64,000 nt of DNA. Origin: Lacihabitans sp. CCS-44 (GTDB lineage: Bacteria > Bacteroidota > Bacteroidia > Cytophagales > Spirosomataceae). Of the stretch, positions 52,878-62,262 are shown piece by piece. The stretch is taken from NCBI RefSeq assembly GCF_024343735.1, contig NZ_RJUE01000060.1:372001-436000 (forward strand), in the 5' to 3' direction. The position numbers and the translations under genes are program-made. Numbering within the stretch: the first letter of the stretch is position 1; every line of letters starts with the position of its first letter. Under the pieces are notes generated by a model. It had not been told where the DNA came from, did no database searches, and saw nothing but the letters and a program-made list of their open reading frames with translations.

Positions 52878-53420
52878 TTAAAAGTTAGCATAAAGGCCAA
52901 AATTTCGGCTGGGCGTATATCCAATTTTGAGGTCTAATTCTTTTGACTTCGCTTTGCTTTTTAACTTTTCATTGTAAAGGTCCACAGATTTTGCTTTAAA
53001 CTCATTGGCATATTCTATCATACAAATCCCTACTGCAAATATGGCAATTCCGCCTAACAATTGTTCTATAGGTCGTACGTAGTAGGTGTAAAGTTTTCCA
53101 TCTACTTCGGTCTGCATTTTTGTGCCTTTTATGGCATCATAACCGAGATAAATTCCCCCCAAAACAAGTGGAGGCCCAGCTGGAAGAAAGTATTTAGATT
53201 TTTTGTAAAGTTGAATTGATTTTTTTGCATCCTCATTAGTATAAAGACTCAATATTTCTTTCTGTTTAATTGCGGTTCCCAAGTGAAGGATTTTTGTGTC
53301 TAAAACACCTCTTTTGTAAGTCATTGCTGCCACAAAGCTCGAGTCTTGTGCTTTAGCAAACATGCTAATTGTTACCAGAAACAATATGATTTGTGCTTTT
53401 ATTATTTTTGTTTTATTCAT
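52878..53420 (-). CDS. Exported hypothetical protein downstream of spoT
   Basis: The 180-residue protein has a signal peptide (ending SMFAKA), then a soluble helix-rich region around KEILSLYTNEDAKKSIQL, followed by two hydrophobic segments (LPAGPPLVLGGIYLGYDAI and LLGGIAIFAVGICMIEYANE). Its C-terminus is basic and polar. Function is unknown. The start lies seven bases after the spoT stop, so it is almost certainly in the same operon. Confidence 0.7.
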   Translation of the reverse strand: MNKTKIIKAQIILFLVTISMFAKAQDSSFVAAMTYKRGVLDTKILHLGTAIKQKEILSLYTNEDAKKSIQLYKKSKYFLPAGPPLVLGGIYLGYDAIKGTKMQTEVDGKLYTYYVRPIEQLLGGIAIFAVGICMIEYANEFKAKSVDLYNEKLKSKAKSKELDLKIGYTPSRNFGLYANF

Positions 53421-53427
53421 GCTCTAT

Positions 53428-55704
53428 TTATTCTGTTTGTCCTCTTGATACATTGCTTACACCATCTATTTCCTCCAATTTTGACATCAGAATATCCAAA
53501 TGTTTGGTATCAAATACATACACTTTTATTTTCCCCTCAAATATTCCGTCGAAAGTTTCTACCGACAATCCACGCATGTTTATGTGTAATTCTCCAGAAA
53601 TTACCTTCGAAATATCTTGAATCATACCCACTCTGTCGATTCCACTGAGGTCTATTGACACCAAATAGGATTTCTCAATTTGACTCGCCCAACGTGCTTT
53701 TATCACCCTGTTTCCATAGTTTGAGAGTAATTGTTGGGCATTTGGACAGAGATTTCTATGGATTTTTATGCCTTCATTAATGGTTAAAAATCCAAAAACG
53801 TCATCACCAGGAATAGGATTGCAACATCTTGATAGCGTGAAATCGATGTGCTGCATGTCATCGCCAATAAGCAGGGTGTCGTTGCCTTTGGTTTGTTTTA
53901 TTTCTTTTTCAAAGCTCTTTGCATCCTTGAAGGCCTTTTCGTCGATGACAATTTTTTTCTGACGATTTACAAGAGCTTCTCTTTCGTGTTTGAACTTCTT
54001 GATTTCATCCGGTAGAATGTATCCTTTTCCGAAGAAATAAAACAATTCGTTGTAGTCTTTCTTGTTAAAAAACGCCCGCAGCTGGTTAAACGTCTCTAGG
54101 TTATTTTCTAAGCCAAGATTTTTCAGCTTCTTTATTATTAGCTCTTTACCCTCTGTTACATATCCTTTGTTGGACTCTTTGAGGGTATCTTTTATTCTTG
54201 CCTTGGCTTTTGAAGTTACCACAAACCTTAGCCAATCCTCTGAAGGTTTCTGATTTTTGGTGGTTAGAATCTCCACTTGGTCACCATTTTGCAAGACATG
54301 ACTTATAGGCACCAAGTGGCTGTTTACCTTTCCTGCGGTGCATTTCCGACCGATTTCGGTATGGACATCAAACGCAAAGTCTAAGACGGTTGCTCCTTTT
54401 CTTAATACTTTCAGGTCGCCTTTTGGCGTAAAAACAAATATTTCTTCGTTGAAAAGATTACCTCTAAAGTCTTCTAAAAATTCAATGGCTGAGCTGTCTT
54501 TTGAGGCAAGTGTATCTCGCACCTGGTTCAGCCAATTGTCAAGTGGTTTGTCAAGTGACGTGTCTGCACCTTTATATTTCCAGTGGGCGGCATAGCCTTT
54601 TTCGGCTATTTCATCCATCCGTTCGGTACGGATTTGCACCTCTACCCAAACGCCGGCATTGCTCATTACGGTGGTATGTAAGGATTCATACCCATTTGCT
54701 CGGGGGGTAGATATCCAATCTTTTAGTCGGTCGGGGTTAGGCCTATACTCGTCTGTTACAATAGAATACGCTTGCCAACAAGCCGCCTTTTCTTTTTCTT
54801 TTTCTTGTGGAGGTATTCCCCTGAGGATTATTCGTATCGCAAAAAGGTCATAAATGTTCTCAAAAGTAACATTTTGAGCATTAAGCTTTTTCCAGATAGA
54901 ATAAATGTGTTTTGGCCGGCCTTTGATATAAAAATCGAGGTGGGCTTCTTTTAGCCGCTTCGAAATAGGCCTCATAAAACTATCAATTAACTTCTTTCTT
55001 GCGGTTTGGGAGGTATTAAGCCTAGAAGAAATGTCTTTGTAAACTTCTGGTTCGGTATACTTTAGGTACAAATCTTCGAGTTCGGACTTGATTTGGTACA
55101 AGCCTAGTCTATGAGCCAGAGGAGCGTAAATGTAAATGGTTTCATGGGCAATTTTTAGCTGAGAATTGCGAGCCATACTACCCAAGGTACGCATATTGTG
55201 GAGCCTGTCTGCCAATTTTATCAAAATTACCCGCACATCTTGCGAAAGCGTCAAGAGCATTTTTCTGAAATTCTCAGCTTGGGCAGATTGCGTTTGCTCG
55301 AAGTTCTCGGCTATTTTGGTTAAGCCATCTATTATTTGTGCTACTTTAGGGCCAAAGTCCTTTTCTATTTCGGCCAAAGTTATTGCTGTGTCTTCAACCA
55401 CATCATGCAACAGGGCACATATAATAGAAGTGGGTCCAAGGCCAATTTCTTCCACACAGATATAGGCTACCTCCAGCGGGTGATAGATATACGGCTCCCC
55501 TGATTTGCGACGCATTTCTTTATGAGCCTCCATAGAAATATCCAAAGCCTTTCTTATCAATTTGGTATCACCATCTTTGATATGCTCCTTTGCTCCACGC
55601 AAAATCTTCTTATACCACTTGGTTATTTCCTTTTTTTCGGATTCGGTATAATATTCGTGCGGTAGCTCTACGGCCAATATATTCTCGTTACTCAATCCCA
55701 TCAA
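53428..55704 (-). CDS. spoT: Bifunctional (p)ppGpp synthetase/hydrolase (RelA/SpoT)
   Basis: The 758-residue protein makes and degrades the stringent-response alarmone ppGpp. It has the hydrolase HD motif H100-D101 in ALLHDVVEDT, the synthetase domain with EVQIRTERMDEIAEKGYAAH and YRPNPDRLKDWISTPRANGY, a TGS domain (VFTPKGDLKVLRKGATVLDF), and a C-terminal ACT domain. Because both catalytic domains look intact it is classed as a Rel/SpoT bifunctional enzyme. It begins the minus-strand operon with the hypothetical, fur and purA genes. A start one codon in (the second Met) is also possible. Confidence 0.96.
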   Translation of the reverse strand: MMGLSNENILAVELPHEYYTESEKKEITKWYKKILRGAKEHIKDGDTKLIRKALDISMEAHKEMRRKSGEPYIYHPLEVAYICVEEIGLGPTSIICALLHDVVEDTAITLAEIEKDFGPKVAQIIDGLTKIAENFEQTQSAQAENFRKMLLTLSQDVRVILIKLADRLHNMRTLGSMARNSQLKIAHETIYIYAPLAHRLGLYQIKSELEDLYLKYTEPEVYKDISSRLNTSQTARKKLIDSFMRPISKRLKEAHLDFYIKGRPKHIYSIWKKLNAQNVTFENIYDLFAIRIILRGIPPQEKEKEKAACWQAYSIVTDEYRPNPDRLKDWISTPRANGYESLHTTVMSNAGVWVEVQIRTERMDEIAEKGYAAHWKYKGADTSLDKPLDNWLNQVRDTLASKDSSAIEFLEDFRGNLFNEEIFVFTPKGDLKVLRKGATVLDFAFDVHTEIGRKCTAGKVNSHLVPISHVLQNGDQVEILTTKNQKPSEDWLRFVVTSKAKARIKDTLKESNKGYVTEGKELIIKKLKNLGLENNLETFNQLRAFFNKKDYNELFYFFGKGYILPDEIKKFKHEREALVNRQKKIVIDEKAFKDAKSFEKEIKQTKGNDTLLIGDDMQHIDFTLSRCCNPIPGDDVFGFLTINEGIKIHRNLCPNAQQLLSNYGNRVIKARWASQIEKSYLVSIDLSGIDRVGMIQDISKVISGELHINMRGLSVETFDGIFEGKIKVYVFDTKHLDILMSKLEEIDGVSNVSRGQTE

Positions 55705-55837
55705 TTTTTCTCCTCCCCAGAAATAGACTTAATTTCTGCTAATGTATACAAAAACTAATATTTTCTAAAGCAAAAATTGCATTACCTTTAGTTTGGCGGG
55801 AATATCTTCAAAAAAATTGAAAAACATTTGTGTATTA

Positions 55838-55868
55838 TTTGAAAAATAAAAAAATAAGTCTAACTTTG
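55838..55868 (+). promoter_or_regulatory. Promoter of tRNA-Leu(UAG)
   Basis: TTTG at 55838-55841, a 19-base spacer, and TAACTTTG at 55861-55868 match the Bacteroidota -33/-7 consensus exactly. Transcription should start around 55875, about 25 bases before the tRNA. Confidence 0.85.
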
Positions 55869-55899
55869 CACCCCGAATAAGCGAAAGACGTATTCATTT

Positions 55900-55981
55900 G
55901 CGGGCGTGGCGGAACTGGTAGACGTGCTAGACTTAGGATCTAGTGCCGCAAGGCGTGGGGGTTCGATTCCCTCCGCCCGTA
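55900..55981 (+). tRNA. tRNA-Leu(UAG)
   Basis: This 82-base gene folds into a class II tRNA. The acceptor stem GCGGGCG pairs with CGCCCGT, the D-arm carries TGGCGGAACTGGTAGACG-like sequence, and the anticodon stem CTAGA/TCTAG encloses the loop CTTAGGA. The anticodon TAG is at 55934-55936, reading CUA leucine codons. A long variable arm (GTGCCGCAAGGCGT-like) and the T-loop GGTTCGATTCC are present. The CCA end is not encoded (the gene ends in A followed by CTT). Confidence 0.97.
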
Positions 55982-55985
55982 CTTC

Positions 55986-56024
55986 AAACCCTTCAATCCT
56001 CAAGTATGATTGAAGGGTTTTTAA
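55986..56024 (+). terminator. Hairpin between tRNA-Leu and tig
   Basis: AAACCCTTCAATC at 55986-55998 pairs perfectly with GATTGAAGGGTTT at 56008-56020, then TTT. It has the form of a rho-independent terminator, but the tig start is only 36 bases further on, which leaves little room for a separate promoter. Confidence 0.85.
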
Positions 56025-56056
56025 ATTTTATAGAGTTCGAACAAAAATTCAAGTAA

Positions 56057-57400
56057 ATGCAAACAAAATTTGACAAAGTTTCTTCTACATTGGCTAATCT
56101 GACAGTAGAAGTTGGCGAGGAAGATTACAAGGGATTAGTAGATAAAAAACTTAAAGAATACGCTAAAACGGCTCAAGTAAAAGGATTCAGACCAGGTCAT
56201 GTGCCACTTCAATATATTAAAAGTATTTATGGCAAAGGTGTTTTGGTTGACGAGGTCATAAAAATTGCAAGTGATGAAGTAAATAAAACTATCACTGACA
56301 ATAAGTTGAATGTTGTAGGCGAACCTACTCCGAAAGAAGATGCATACAAAATAGATTGGTCTGCTCAGAAAGAATTCGTTTTTGAATACGAAATTGGTTT
56401 CGCTTCTGATTTTACAGTAGATTTAGAAAAACTTCCAGTTCTTACACAATATGAGATTCAGCCTTCTGATAAGCAGGTAAACGATACCGTAGAAGATCTT
56501 AAAAATAGATTTGGAGTAGAAACAGAGCCAGAAGAAGCTGAAGTTGGTGACATTATTTTTGGAAAACTAAGCCAAGAGTCAAGTGAGTTTATGTTTCAGT
56601 CGGGCATTCCGACTGACAAAGTAAAGGAAGAGTCTCAAAAACTATTTGTAGGCTTAGAAAAAGGCAGCTCTCTAAAGCTTGATATACAATCTATCTTTAA
56701 TTCAGACAAAGAGTTGGGTTTTGCCACTGGCAAATCTGATGAGGATGCGGCGGCATTGCAAGGCGAGTTTGAGTTTGTAGTGGAAAAAATCACAAGAATC
56801 AAACCGTCGGAACTCACACAAGAGCTTTTTGACAAGGTTTTAGGGCCAGGAAAAGCATCCAGTGAAGAAGAGTTTTTGAGCCAACTAACAGAAATCATCA
56901 AAGGAAACTACAACAGAGAATCAGACTTTTTGTTAGATTTTGATGTGGATAAGATGTTGATTGACAGCACGTCGATTGAACTTCCAACAGAGTTTTTGAA
57001 AAAATGGTTGGTAGAAATAAACCAAGGAAAAGCTACTGTTGAAGACGTAGAGAAAGAGTACGACGCTATAGCGAGAGGTCTTAAATTAGATTTGATTAGA
57101 ACTGAAATAGCCAAACAAAACGACTTGAAAATACAGTATGATGACGTTTTGGAAGAAGTGAAAAACGAAATCAGAGGATATTTTGGACAACAGGGTGGTT
57201 TTGAAGGCATGGAAGAATTCATTGATAGCATGGCCAAGAAACAATTGGGTGAGAAAAACAATGAAGCCACCAAAAAGCACTACGAGAAGGCTTTTGGTAG
57301 AAAAGTTTTGAATTTTGTAAAAGATAAAGTGAAGAAAGAAACCAAGTCAGTCTTGGTAGAAGAATTCAACGAGATAGCTTCTGAGAAATACAAAGTATAA
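56057..57400 (+). CDS. tig: Trigger factor (ribosome-associated chaperone)
   Basis: Trigger factor binds at the ribosome exit and folds nascent chains. The 447-residue protein has the N-terminal ribosome-binding signature around VKGFRPGHVPLQYIKSIYG (GFRxGxxP), the PPIase-like middle region, and the C-terminal helical arms (GKATVEDVEKEYDAIARGLK, LDLIRTEIAKQNDLKIQY). The divergent middle is typical of Bacteroidota trigger factors, whose PPIase active site is degenerate. It precedes clpP and clpX, the standard order, but strong hairpins separate all three. Confidence 0.95.
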   Translation: MQTKFDKVSSTLANLTVEVGEEDYKGLVDKKLKEYAKTAQVKGFRPGHVPLQYIKSIYGKGVLVDEVIKIASDEVNKTITDNKLNVVGEPTPKEDAYKIDWSAQKEFVFEYEIGFASDFTVDLEKLPVLTQYEIQPSDKQVNDTVEDLKNRFGVETEPEEAEVGDIIFGKLSQESSEFMFQSGIPTDKVKEESQKLFVGLEKGSSLKLDIQSIFNSDKELGFATGKSDEDAAALQGEFEFVVEKITRIKPSELTQELFDKVLGPGKASSEEEFLSQLTEIIKGNYNRESDFLLDFDVDKMLIDSTSIELPTEFLKKWLVEINQGKATVEDVEKEYDAIARGLKLDLIRTEIAKQNDLKIQYDDVLEEVKNEIRGYFGQQGGFEGMEEFIDSMAKKQLGEKNNEATKKHYEKAFGRKVLNFVKDKVKKETKSVLVEEFNEIASEKYKV

Positions 57401-57422
57401 TTCGTTCGAAAATATAGATTTG

Positions 57423-57458
57423 AAAATCGGGTACTGGGTTCGCTCAAACCCGATTTTT
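57423..57458 (+). terminator. Rho-independent terminator of tig
   Basis: AAAATCGGGT at 57423-57432 pairs with ACCCGATTTT at 57448-57457 and is followed by T and A. It lies 22 bases after the tig stop. Confidence 0.85.
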
Positions 57459-57522
57459 ACGTTTTGGGAGTTTTGAACTTTTAGATAATTTAGGTAGTTT
57501 TAAGATAAACAAAATAATTAAA

Positions 57523-58194
57523 ATGCATTTAGGAGAAGAATTTAGAAAATATGCGGTGCATCACCAAGGAATGAGTGGTCTGATGATAGACGACTACATG
57601 AAGCACAATGTAACCAACATGACTCCCAACATTATCGAAGAAAGACCGATGCGTTTTGCGGCCATTGATGTATTCTCTCGTTTGATAATGGACAGAATCA
57701 TATTTTTGGGTACTGGTGTTGACGATCAAATCGCCAACATCGTTGTGGCTCAGTTGTTGTTTTTAGAATCTGTAGATGCCAAAAAAGACATTTTAATGTA
57801 CATCAATAGTCCTGGTGGATCGGTTTATGCTGGTTTGGGAATGTACGACACCATGCAATATGTAAGACCCGAAGTTGCTACTATTTGTACATCTTTGGCG
57901 GCCTCAATGGGAGCGGTATTATTGGCTGGAGGTGCGGCTGGTAAGCGTACTGCCTTGCCTCATGCACGTGTTATGATTCACCAACCTAGTGGCGGTGCTC
58001 AAGGACAATCTCGCGATATGGAGATTACGGTGAAGCAAATCATTGAGCTAAGAAAAGAGCTTTATGAAATACTTGCGAAACACTCAGGCAAAACATTTGA
58101 AGAAATAGAAGCTGACTCAGACAGAGACTACTGGATGAAAGCAGAAGAAGCAAAAGCCTATGGTTTGATAGACGAGGTTTTGTATAGAAATTGA
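57523..58194 (+). CDS. clpP: ATP-dependent Clp protease proteolytic subunit ClpP
   Basis: ClpP forms the 14-subunit degradation chamber fed by ClpX or ClpC. The 223-residue protein has the catalytic serine S128 in [11 protein letters not shown], the histidine H153 in MIHQPSGG, and the aspartate in the late SDRDYWM block (D200/D202). The handle-region sequence [26 protein letters not shown] is typical; it is read at residues 58-83. The first about 30 residues include a propeptide-like extension. It has its own terminator and is followed by clpX. Confidence 0.97.
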   Translation: MHLGEEFRKYAVHHQGMSGLMIDDYMKHNVTNMTPNIIEERPMRFAAIDVFSRLIMDRIIFLGTGVDDQIANIVVAQLLFLESVDAKKDILMYINSPGGSVYAGLGMYDTMQYVRPEVATICTSLAASMGAVLLAGGAAGKRTALPHARVMIHQPSGGAQGQSRDMEITVKQIIELRKELYEILAKHSGKTFEEIEADSDRDYWMKAEEAKAYGLIDEVLYRN

Positions 58195-58209
58195 TCAAAA
58201 AAAATCTTT

Positions 58210-58246
58210 ATGAGCCTTTCCAAGAATCGAGGAAAGGCTCATTTTT
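58210..58246 (+). terminator. Rho-independent terminator of clpP
   Basis: ATGAGCCTTTCC at 58210-58221 pairs perfectly with GGAAAGGCTCAT at 58231-58242, followed by TTTT. It lies 15 bases after the clpP stop. Confidence 0.88.
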
Positions 58247-58327
58247 ATTTCAAGTAGATAGATATTTCAAGACTACTTTTACTTACAAATTAGTCAAAAT
58301 CAATTATTTTTATAAAAATTTTAATAA

Positions 58328-59590
58328 ATGGCATCAAATAAAGAACCCAACTGCTCTTTTTGTGGGAGAAAAAAAAACGAAGTGGAGCTTCTACTATCGG
58401 GAACAGATGGGCATATATGCAACTTGTGTATAGAGCAAGGATATGAATTGATTCAACAAGAACTGTATGGTGTTGGACCCAAAACGAAGAAAAAGAAAAA
58501 GGGAGCGGACATTCCAAAATTTGACATAAAACCACCTATTGAGCTAAAAAAGTATCTCGATAAATTTATAATCGGGCAAGACGAAGCCAAGAAGGTGTTG
58601 TCAGTAGCTGTATACAACCATTACAAGAGACTTTCGCAACCCAAAGGCGATGAGGACGTAAACATTGAAAAGTCGAACATCATTATGGTCGGCGAAACAG
58701 GCACTGGCAAGACCTACTTGGCCAGAACCATCGCGAGAATGCTCCAAGTGCCGTTTGCTATTGCCGATGCCACGGTTCTTACCGAAGCCGGTTATGTGGG
58801 TGAAGATGTGGAGAGTATTTTGAGCCGATTGCTGCAGGCGGCAGATTATAATTCAGAATTGGCAGAAAGAGGAATAGTTTACATCGATGAAATAGACAAA
58901 ATAGCTAGGAAATCGGATAATCCATCTATTACTCGTGACGTAAGCGGGGAAGGAGTGCAGCAAGGATTATTGAAACTTTTAGAGGGTTCTATAGTAGGAG
59001 TACCACCACAAGGTGGAAGAAAACATCCAGACCAACAGCTGGTGCAGGTAAATACGGAGAACATATTGTTTATTTGCGGAGGTGCTTTTGATGGCATTGC
59101 CCGTCATATAGGAAAGAGAATCAACAAAGCACCAATTGGCTTCAAGGTAGATGCTAAAGGACTTGATTTTAACAACGAAGACAGTCTTTTGAAGTTTGTA
59201 ACTCAACAGGACTTGAAGTCTTTTGGCTTGATTCCAGAGCTAATAGGACGTTTGCCTTTGTTAACCTATCTCAATCCTTTAGACAAAGAAACCCTTCGAA
59301 AGATTCTGACCGAACCTCAGAACGCTTTGATTAAGCAATATAAAAAGCTTTTTGATATGGAAGGAATAAAGCTCGAATTCAACGACGAAGCACTGGATTA
59401 CATTGTAGACCAAGCCATTGTCTTCAATCTTGGAGCCAGGGGACTAAGGTCAATTTGCGAAGCAATACTAACGGACGCCATGTTTGAATTACCTTCTGAC
59501 AAGAGCATAAAATCATTTGCAGTTACCAAAGAATACGCTCAGCGGAAATTTGAGCATTCAACCTTTTATGAGGTGAAACTGGTGGCGTAA
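58328..59590 (+). CDS. clpX: ATP-dependent Clp protease ATP-binding subunit ClpX
   Basis: ClpX is the hexameric unfoldase that delivers substrates to ClpP. The 420-residue protein has the N-terminal zinc-binding domain with C9, C12, C31 and C34, the Walker A motif GETGTGKT (122-129), and the Walker B region [11 protein letters not shown]. It also has the pore loop within [13 protein letters not shown], the sensor region, and the ClpP-docking tripeptide-like loop in the middle of the protein ([15 protein letters not shown] region and nearby). The length and motifs are complete. It follows the clpP terminator by 81 bases, so it has its own promoter. Confidence 0.96.
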   Translation: MASNKEPNCSFCGRKKNEVELLLSGTDGHICNLCIEQGYELIQQELYGVGPKTKKKKKGADIPKFDIKPPIELKKYLDKFIIGQDEAKKVLSVAVYNHYKRLSQPKGDEDVNIEKSNIIMVGETGTGKTYLARTIARMLQVPFAIADATVLTEAGYVGEDVESILSRLLQAADYNSELAERGIVYIDEIDKIARKSDNPSITRDVSGEGVQQGLLKLLEGSIVGVPPQGGRKHPDQQLVQVNTENILFICGGAFDGIARHIGKRINKAPIGFKVDAKGLDFNNEDSLLKFVTQQDLKSFGLIPELIGRLPLLTYLNPLDKETLRKILTEPQNALIKQYKKLFDMEGIKLEFNDEALDYIVDQAIVFNLGARGLRSICEAILTDAMFELPSDKSIKSFAVTKEYAQRKFEHSTFYEVKLVA

Positions 59591-59608
59591 AGTATCAATA
59601 TTTTTTGT

Positions 59609-59641
59609 AAACCCTTGATTTTTAAAATCAAGGGTTTTTTT
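59609..59641 (+). terminator. Rho-independent terminator of clpX
   Basis: AAACCCTTGATTTT at 59609-59622 pairs with AAAATCAAGGGTTT at 59624-59637, ending in a T-run to 59641. It begins 18 bases after the clpX stop. Confidence 0.88.
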
Positions 59642-59729
59642 GTTTTTATAATGTATCAAGCCCTAAGCCATCTTGTTTTTATAAAAGTAATTTTTAAATT
59701 GCATTATCTTAAAATTAAACCCTATTCAA

Positions 59730-60497
59730 ATGTCACAAAAACTCCAGAACAATTTGGCCAATGGCTATGAAGTAAAAATCGGCGATTACATATCACGTGG
59801 TTACGAAATTTTTAAAGAAAACATGGGGGCCTATATTGGTTATACGGTCTTGTATTTTCTTATAACCATGGTTGTGAATTTTATCCCATTTTTAAACATT
59901 ATCAGTTCCTTGGTGATTTCTCCATGTTTGGTTTTTGGATTTCATTTGGTTTCTAAACAAATATCTCAAGACAATACCATTCCTCCTTTCAATACATTCT
60001 TTAATGGCTTTAGTTCAGCTGGGAAACTGATCGTGATTGCACTTATTACCATGGTGGTTTTTCTTATTTGTATGCTACCGTTTTTAATTTCTGTTGGTGT
60101 AAGTATTTTCACACTTAGAGATAGCAGCTCTGCTGAAATTTTTTCTGCTGTTTTAGCGGGTCCACTGCCGATTTTGGGCCTTGGTTTGTTAGTAATGGCC
60201 TACTTTGGTGTAAGTTGGACTTTCTCATCTTTGGTTGCTGTTTTTCATAACAAAGAGTCTTGGGCAGCTATGGAAATCAGCAGGAAAGTGGTAGGCAAAA
60301 ACTGGTTTATGATTTTTGTTTTTCTGTTTGTAGTTGGTGTAATAGTAGGTGCTGGCATGTTGGTCTTAGGTGTCGGAATTATTTTTACATTACCACTGGG
60401 TATGTGTAGTCTTTATGCGGCCTTTGAAGATATCTTTGGCTCACCTGACGATGGAAAAGTTGTGGATGAAATTAACCAAATAGGCGAAGGAATATAA
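59730..60497 (+). CDS. Polytopic membrane protein
   Basis: The 255-residue protein has about six predicted helices, beginning around AYIGYTVLYFLITMVVNFIP and ending with VGVIVGAGMLVLGVGIIFTL. The polar N-terminus NGYEVKIGDYISRGYEIFKE and the late FGVSWTFSSLVAVFHNKESW block are conserved-looking, like the DUF975-type and glycerophosphoryl-diester-linked membrane domain proteins. No function is known. It has its own unit, followed by a hairpin shared with the convergent uxaB gene. Confidence 0.75.
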   Translation: MSQKLQNNLANGYEVKIGDYISRGYEIFKENMGAYIGYTVLYFLITMVVNFIPFLNIISSLVISPCLVFGFHLVSKQISQDNTIPPFNTFFNGFSSAGKLIVIALITMVVFLICMLPFLISVGVSIFTLRDSSSAEIFSAVLAGPLPILGLGLLVMAYFGVSWTFSSLVAVFHNKESWAAMEISRKVVGKNWFMIFVFLFVVGVIVGAGMLVLGVGIIFTLPLGMCSLYAAFEDIFGSPDDGKVVDEINQIGEGI

Positions 60498-60526
60498 AAC
60501 ATTTGACACATTCTTTTATCAAAAAA

Positions 60527-60561
60527 AGCCTTTGAATTAGTGTTCAAAGGCTCTTTTTTTT
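60527..60561. terminator. Bidirectional terminator between membrane protein and uxaB genes
   Basis: AGCCTTTGAA at 60527-60536 pairs with TTCAAAGGCT at 60543-60552, followed by a T-run on the plus side and preceded by an A-run serving the minus strand. It lies between two convergent stops. Confidence 0.88.
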
Positions 60562-60575
60562 GATGGCCTTGTTAT

Positions 60576-62027
60576 TTAAGCATAAACATTTAAGGCAGAC
60601 GCAACATCTTTTACACCACAAATCATCATATTTGACAAATGATTTTCAACATTACTCTCGAAGCCCTTAAGCGTAGTTAAGTCGTGACCCCACAGTTCTT
60701 TATTTTTCAGAACTAGCGATACAACCTCGTGAGCAGACTTATGCTCCCATACGGTTTTAAAATAGGACGCCGAATCACAATTTATGAGGTAGGTTTCTCC
60801 TTCGGTTTCTCCGTAAAACTTCCCACCTTCTTCTTTTGTTACCTTCATGAAAAGAAGGTAAGCGGCAAAACACCTTGCAAAATATTGTGGAACCGAATCA
60901 AAGGTATTGTAATAATTGATAAGAAGTGGAATAGCCCTCGCCTTCATTTTGAGGGTATACTGAAGCGTTATGCTCAACCATTGATGCTCAAGATAGGGGT
61001 TTCTAAATCTATCCATTACTTCTCTGCCATATCGGTGAGTAGTTTTTTGGTCTAAATTAAGAGCAATAGCTGGCCCAAGTTCGGTAAGCATCAGAATAGT
61101 GATATATTTCTCCATCATCTCATCGCTCAAGGCCTCTTTTACAAGCCTGAAACCAGACAAATAAGCCATTCCACACAGAAGTGTATGCGGAGCATTTAGT
61201 AGTCTTAGCTTTAGTTCTCTATATTTGTCAATGTTTTTGGCTATTTTGACGCCATTGTCGGCTTCAGCGAATTCCAAAAAGTCTTCGATGTTTTCTCCTT
61301 CTATGGCCCATAAGCGGTACACTTCCGATTTGATAATCAAGCTGTCTTTGTAGCCAATTCTTTCATATAGCTTCTGAGCCTCTTCTCCGCTTGGTTTTCC
61401 CGGAACAATCCTATCGACAAGCGAACTACAGAACTTGACTTTTTCATCCAACCACGCCACAAACGCATCTCCTAGTTTATTTTGTTGAGCATGTTTGTAA
61501 ACTATTTCTTTAAGAACTCCTCCATTATTGACAATCAATTCGGTAGGAATTACCAAGGTTTCTACCTGGTTGGTCGTAAATCTTTTGTGTAGCCAAGCGG
61601 TTAGTTTTCCAGGGTAAGACTCTGGGCAACCTTGTGTTACATTTTCTTCAACATATTGCAGGCCCGCTTCAGTGGTGTTAGATACAACTAGCTGAATTTC
61701 ACAATTTTCTGCCGTTTTTAGTATATCGTCCCAATGCGTTTTTGAGCTTAAAGTGCGGCTGATACAATCCACCACAATGTCTTCTTCTATGGCTGCTCCG
61801 TTTTCAATTCCCCTCACACAAATGGTGTAAAGGTTGTCTTGCTGCGTAAACTCTGAAACATCAGGGCCGGTAGTTTTTACCATTACCACGCTTCCGTTGA
61901 AAATGCCCTTTTTGTTGGCTTTGTCTATAAAATAATCTATCAAACCTCTTAGCAGCACTCCAGTACCAAATTGAAGAACTTTTTCTGGATAAACAGAGGT
62001 AATATTTTTAGTGGTCTTGTTAAGCAT
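60576..62027 (-). CDS. uxaB: Tagaturonate reductase (altronate oxidoreductase) UxaB
   Basis: UxaB interconverts D-tagaturonate and D-altronate with NAD in galacturonate breakdown. The 483-residue protein belongs to the mannitol dehydrogenase family, with an N-terminal Rossmann motif VLQFGTGVLLRGLIDYF and SNTTEAG. The family block DRIVPGKPSGEEAQ and the C-terminal domain with LRLLNAPHTLLCGMAYLSG follow. The tagaturonate-specific length and the KLTAWLHKRF/PTELIVNNG motifs support UxaB over mannitol dehydrogenase. The uxaA and uxaC genes are not in the window. A -7 element lies 20 bases upstream. Confidence 0.92.
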   Translation of the reverse strand: MLNKTTKNITSVYPEKVLQFGTGVLLRGLIDYFIDKANKKGIFNGSVVMVKTTGPDVSEFTQQDNLYTICVRGIENGAAIEEDIVVDCISRTLSSKTHWDDILKTAENCEIQLVVSNTTEAGLQYVEENVTQGCPESYPGKLTAWLHKRFTTNQVETLVIPTELIVNNGGVLKEIVYKHAQQNKLGDAFVAWLDEKVKFCSSLVDRIVPGKPSGEEAQKLYERIGYKDSLIIKSEVYRLWAIEGENIEDFLEFAEADNGVKIAKNIDKYRELKLRLLNAPHTLLCGMAYLSGFRLVKEALSDEMMEKYITILMLTELGPAIALNLDQKTTHRYGREVMDRFRNPYLEHQWLSITLQYTLKMKARAIPLLINYYNTFDSVPQYFARCFAAYLLFMKVTKEEGGKFYGETEGETYLINCDSASYFKTVWEHKSAHEVVSLVLKNKELWGHDLTTLKGFESNVENHLSNMMICGVKDVASALNVYA

Positions 62028-62047
62028 TGAATGTTTATTTGAAAGGT

Positions 62048-62055
62048 CAAAAATA
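62048..62055 (-). promoter_or_regulatory. -7 promoter element TATTTTTG for uxaB
   Basis: On the minus strand TATTTTTG fits TAnnTTTG and lies 20 bases before the uxaB start. The same octamer is used for the divergent Fe-S protein gene. Confidence 0.5.
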
Positions 62056-62211
62056 TCTAATTATTGCTTTATTTTTTAGTAAAATCCAACTATTATTTGA
62101 TGATAATTTGACAACAAATACCAATAGGTGGTCATATTTGTACCATAGTGAAAGTGGGACATCAAAAAAATACTATTTTCTCATGGAAGTGAACAATAAA
62201 AAATGAAACAA

Positions 62212-62243
62212 TTTGCAATTGTTATGCAAGCATACTATTTTTG
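62212..62243 (+). promoter_or_regulatory. Promoter of the CCG-domain Fe-S protein gene
   Basis: TTTG at 62212-62215, a 20-base spacer, and TATTTTTG at 62236-62243 match the Bacteroidota consensus. The ATG follows 19 bases later. Confidence 0.65.
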
Positions 62244-62262
62244 TTTCAAATCATAAATTACT

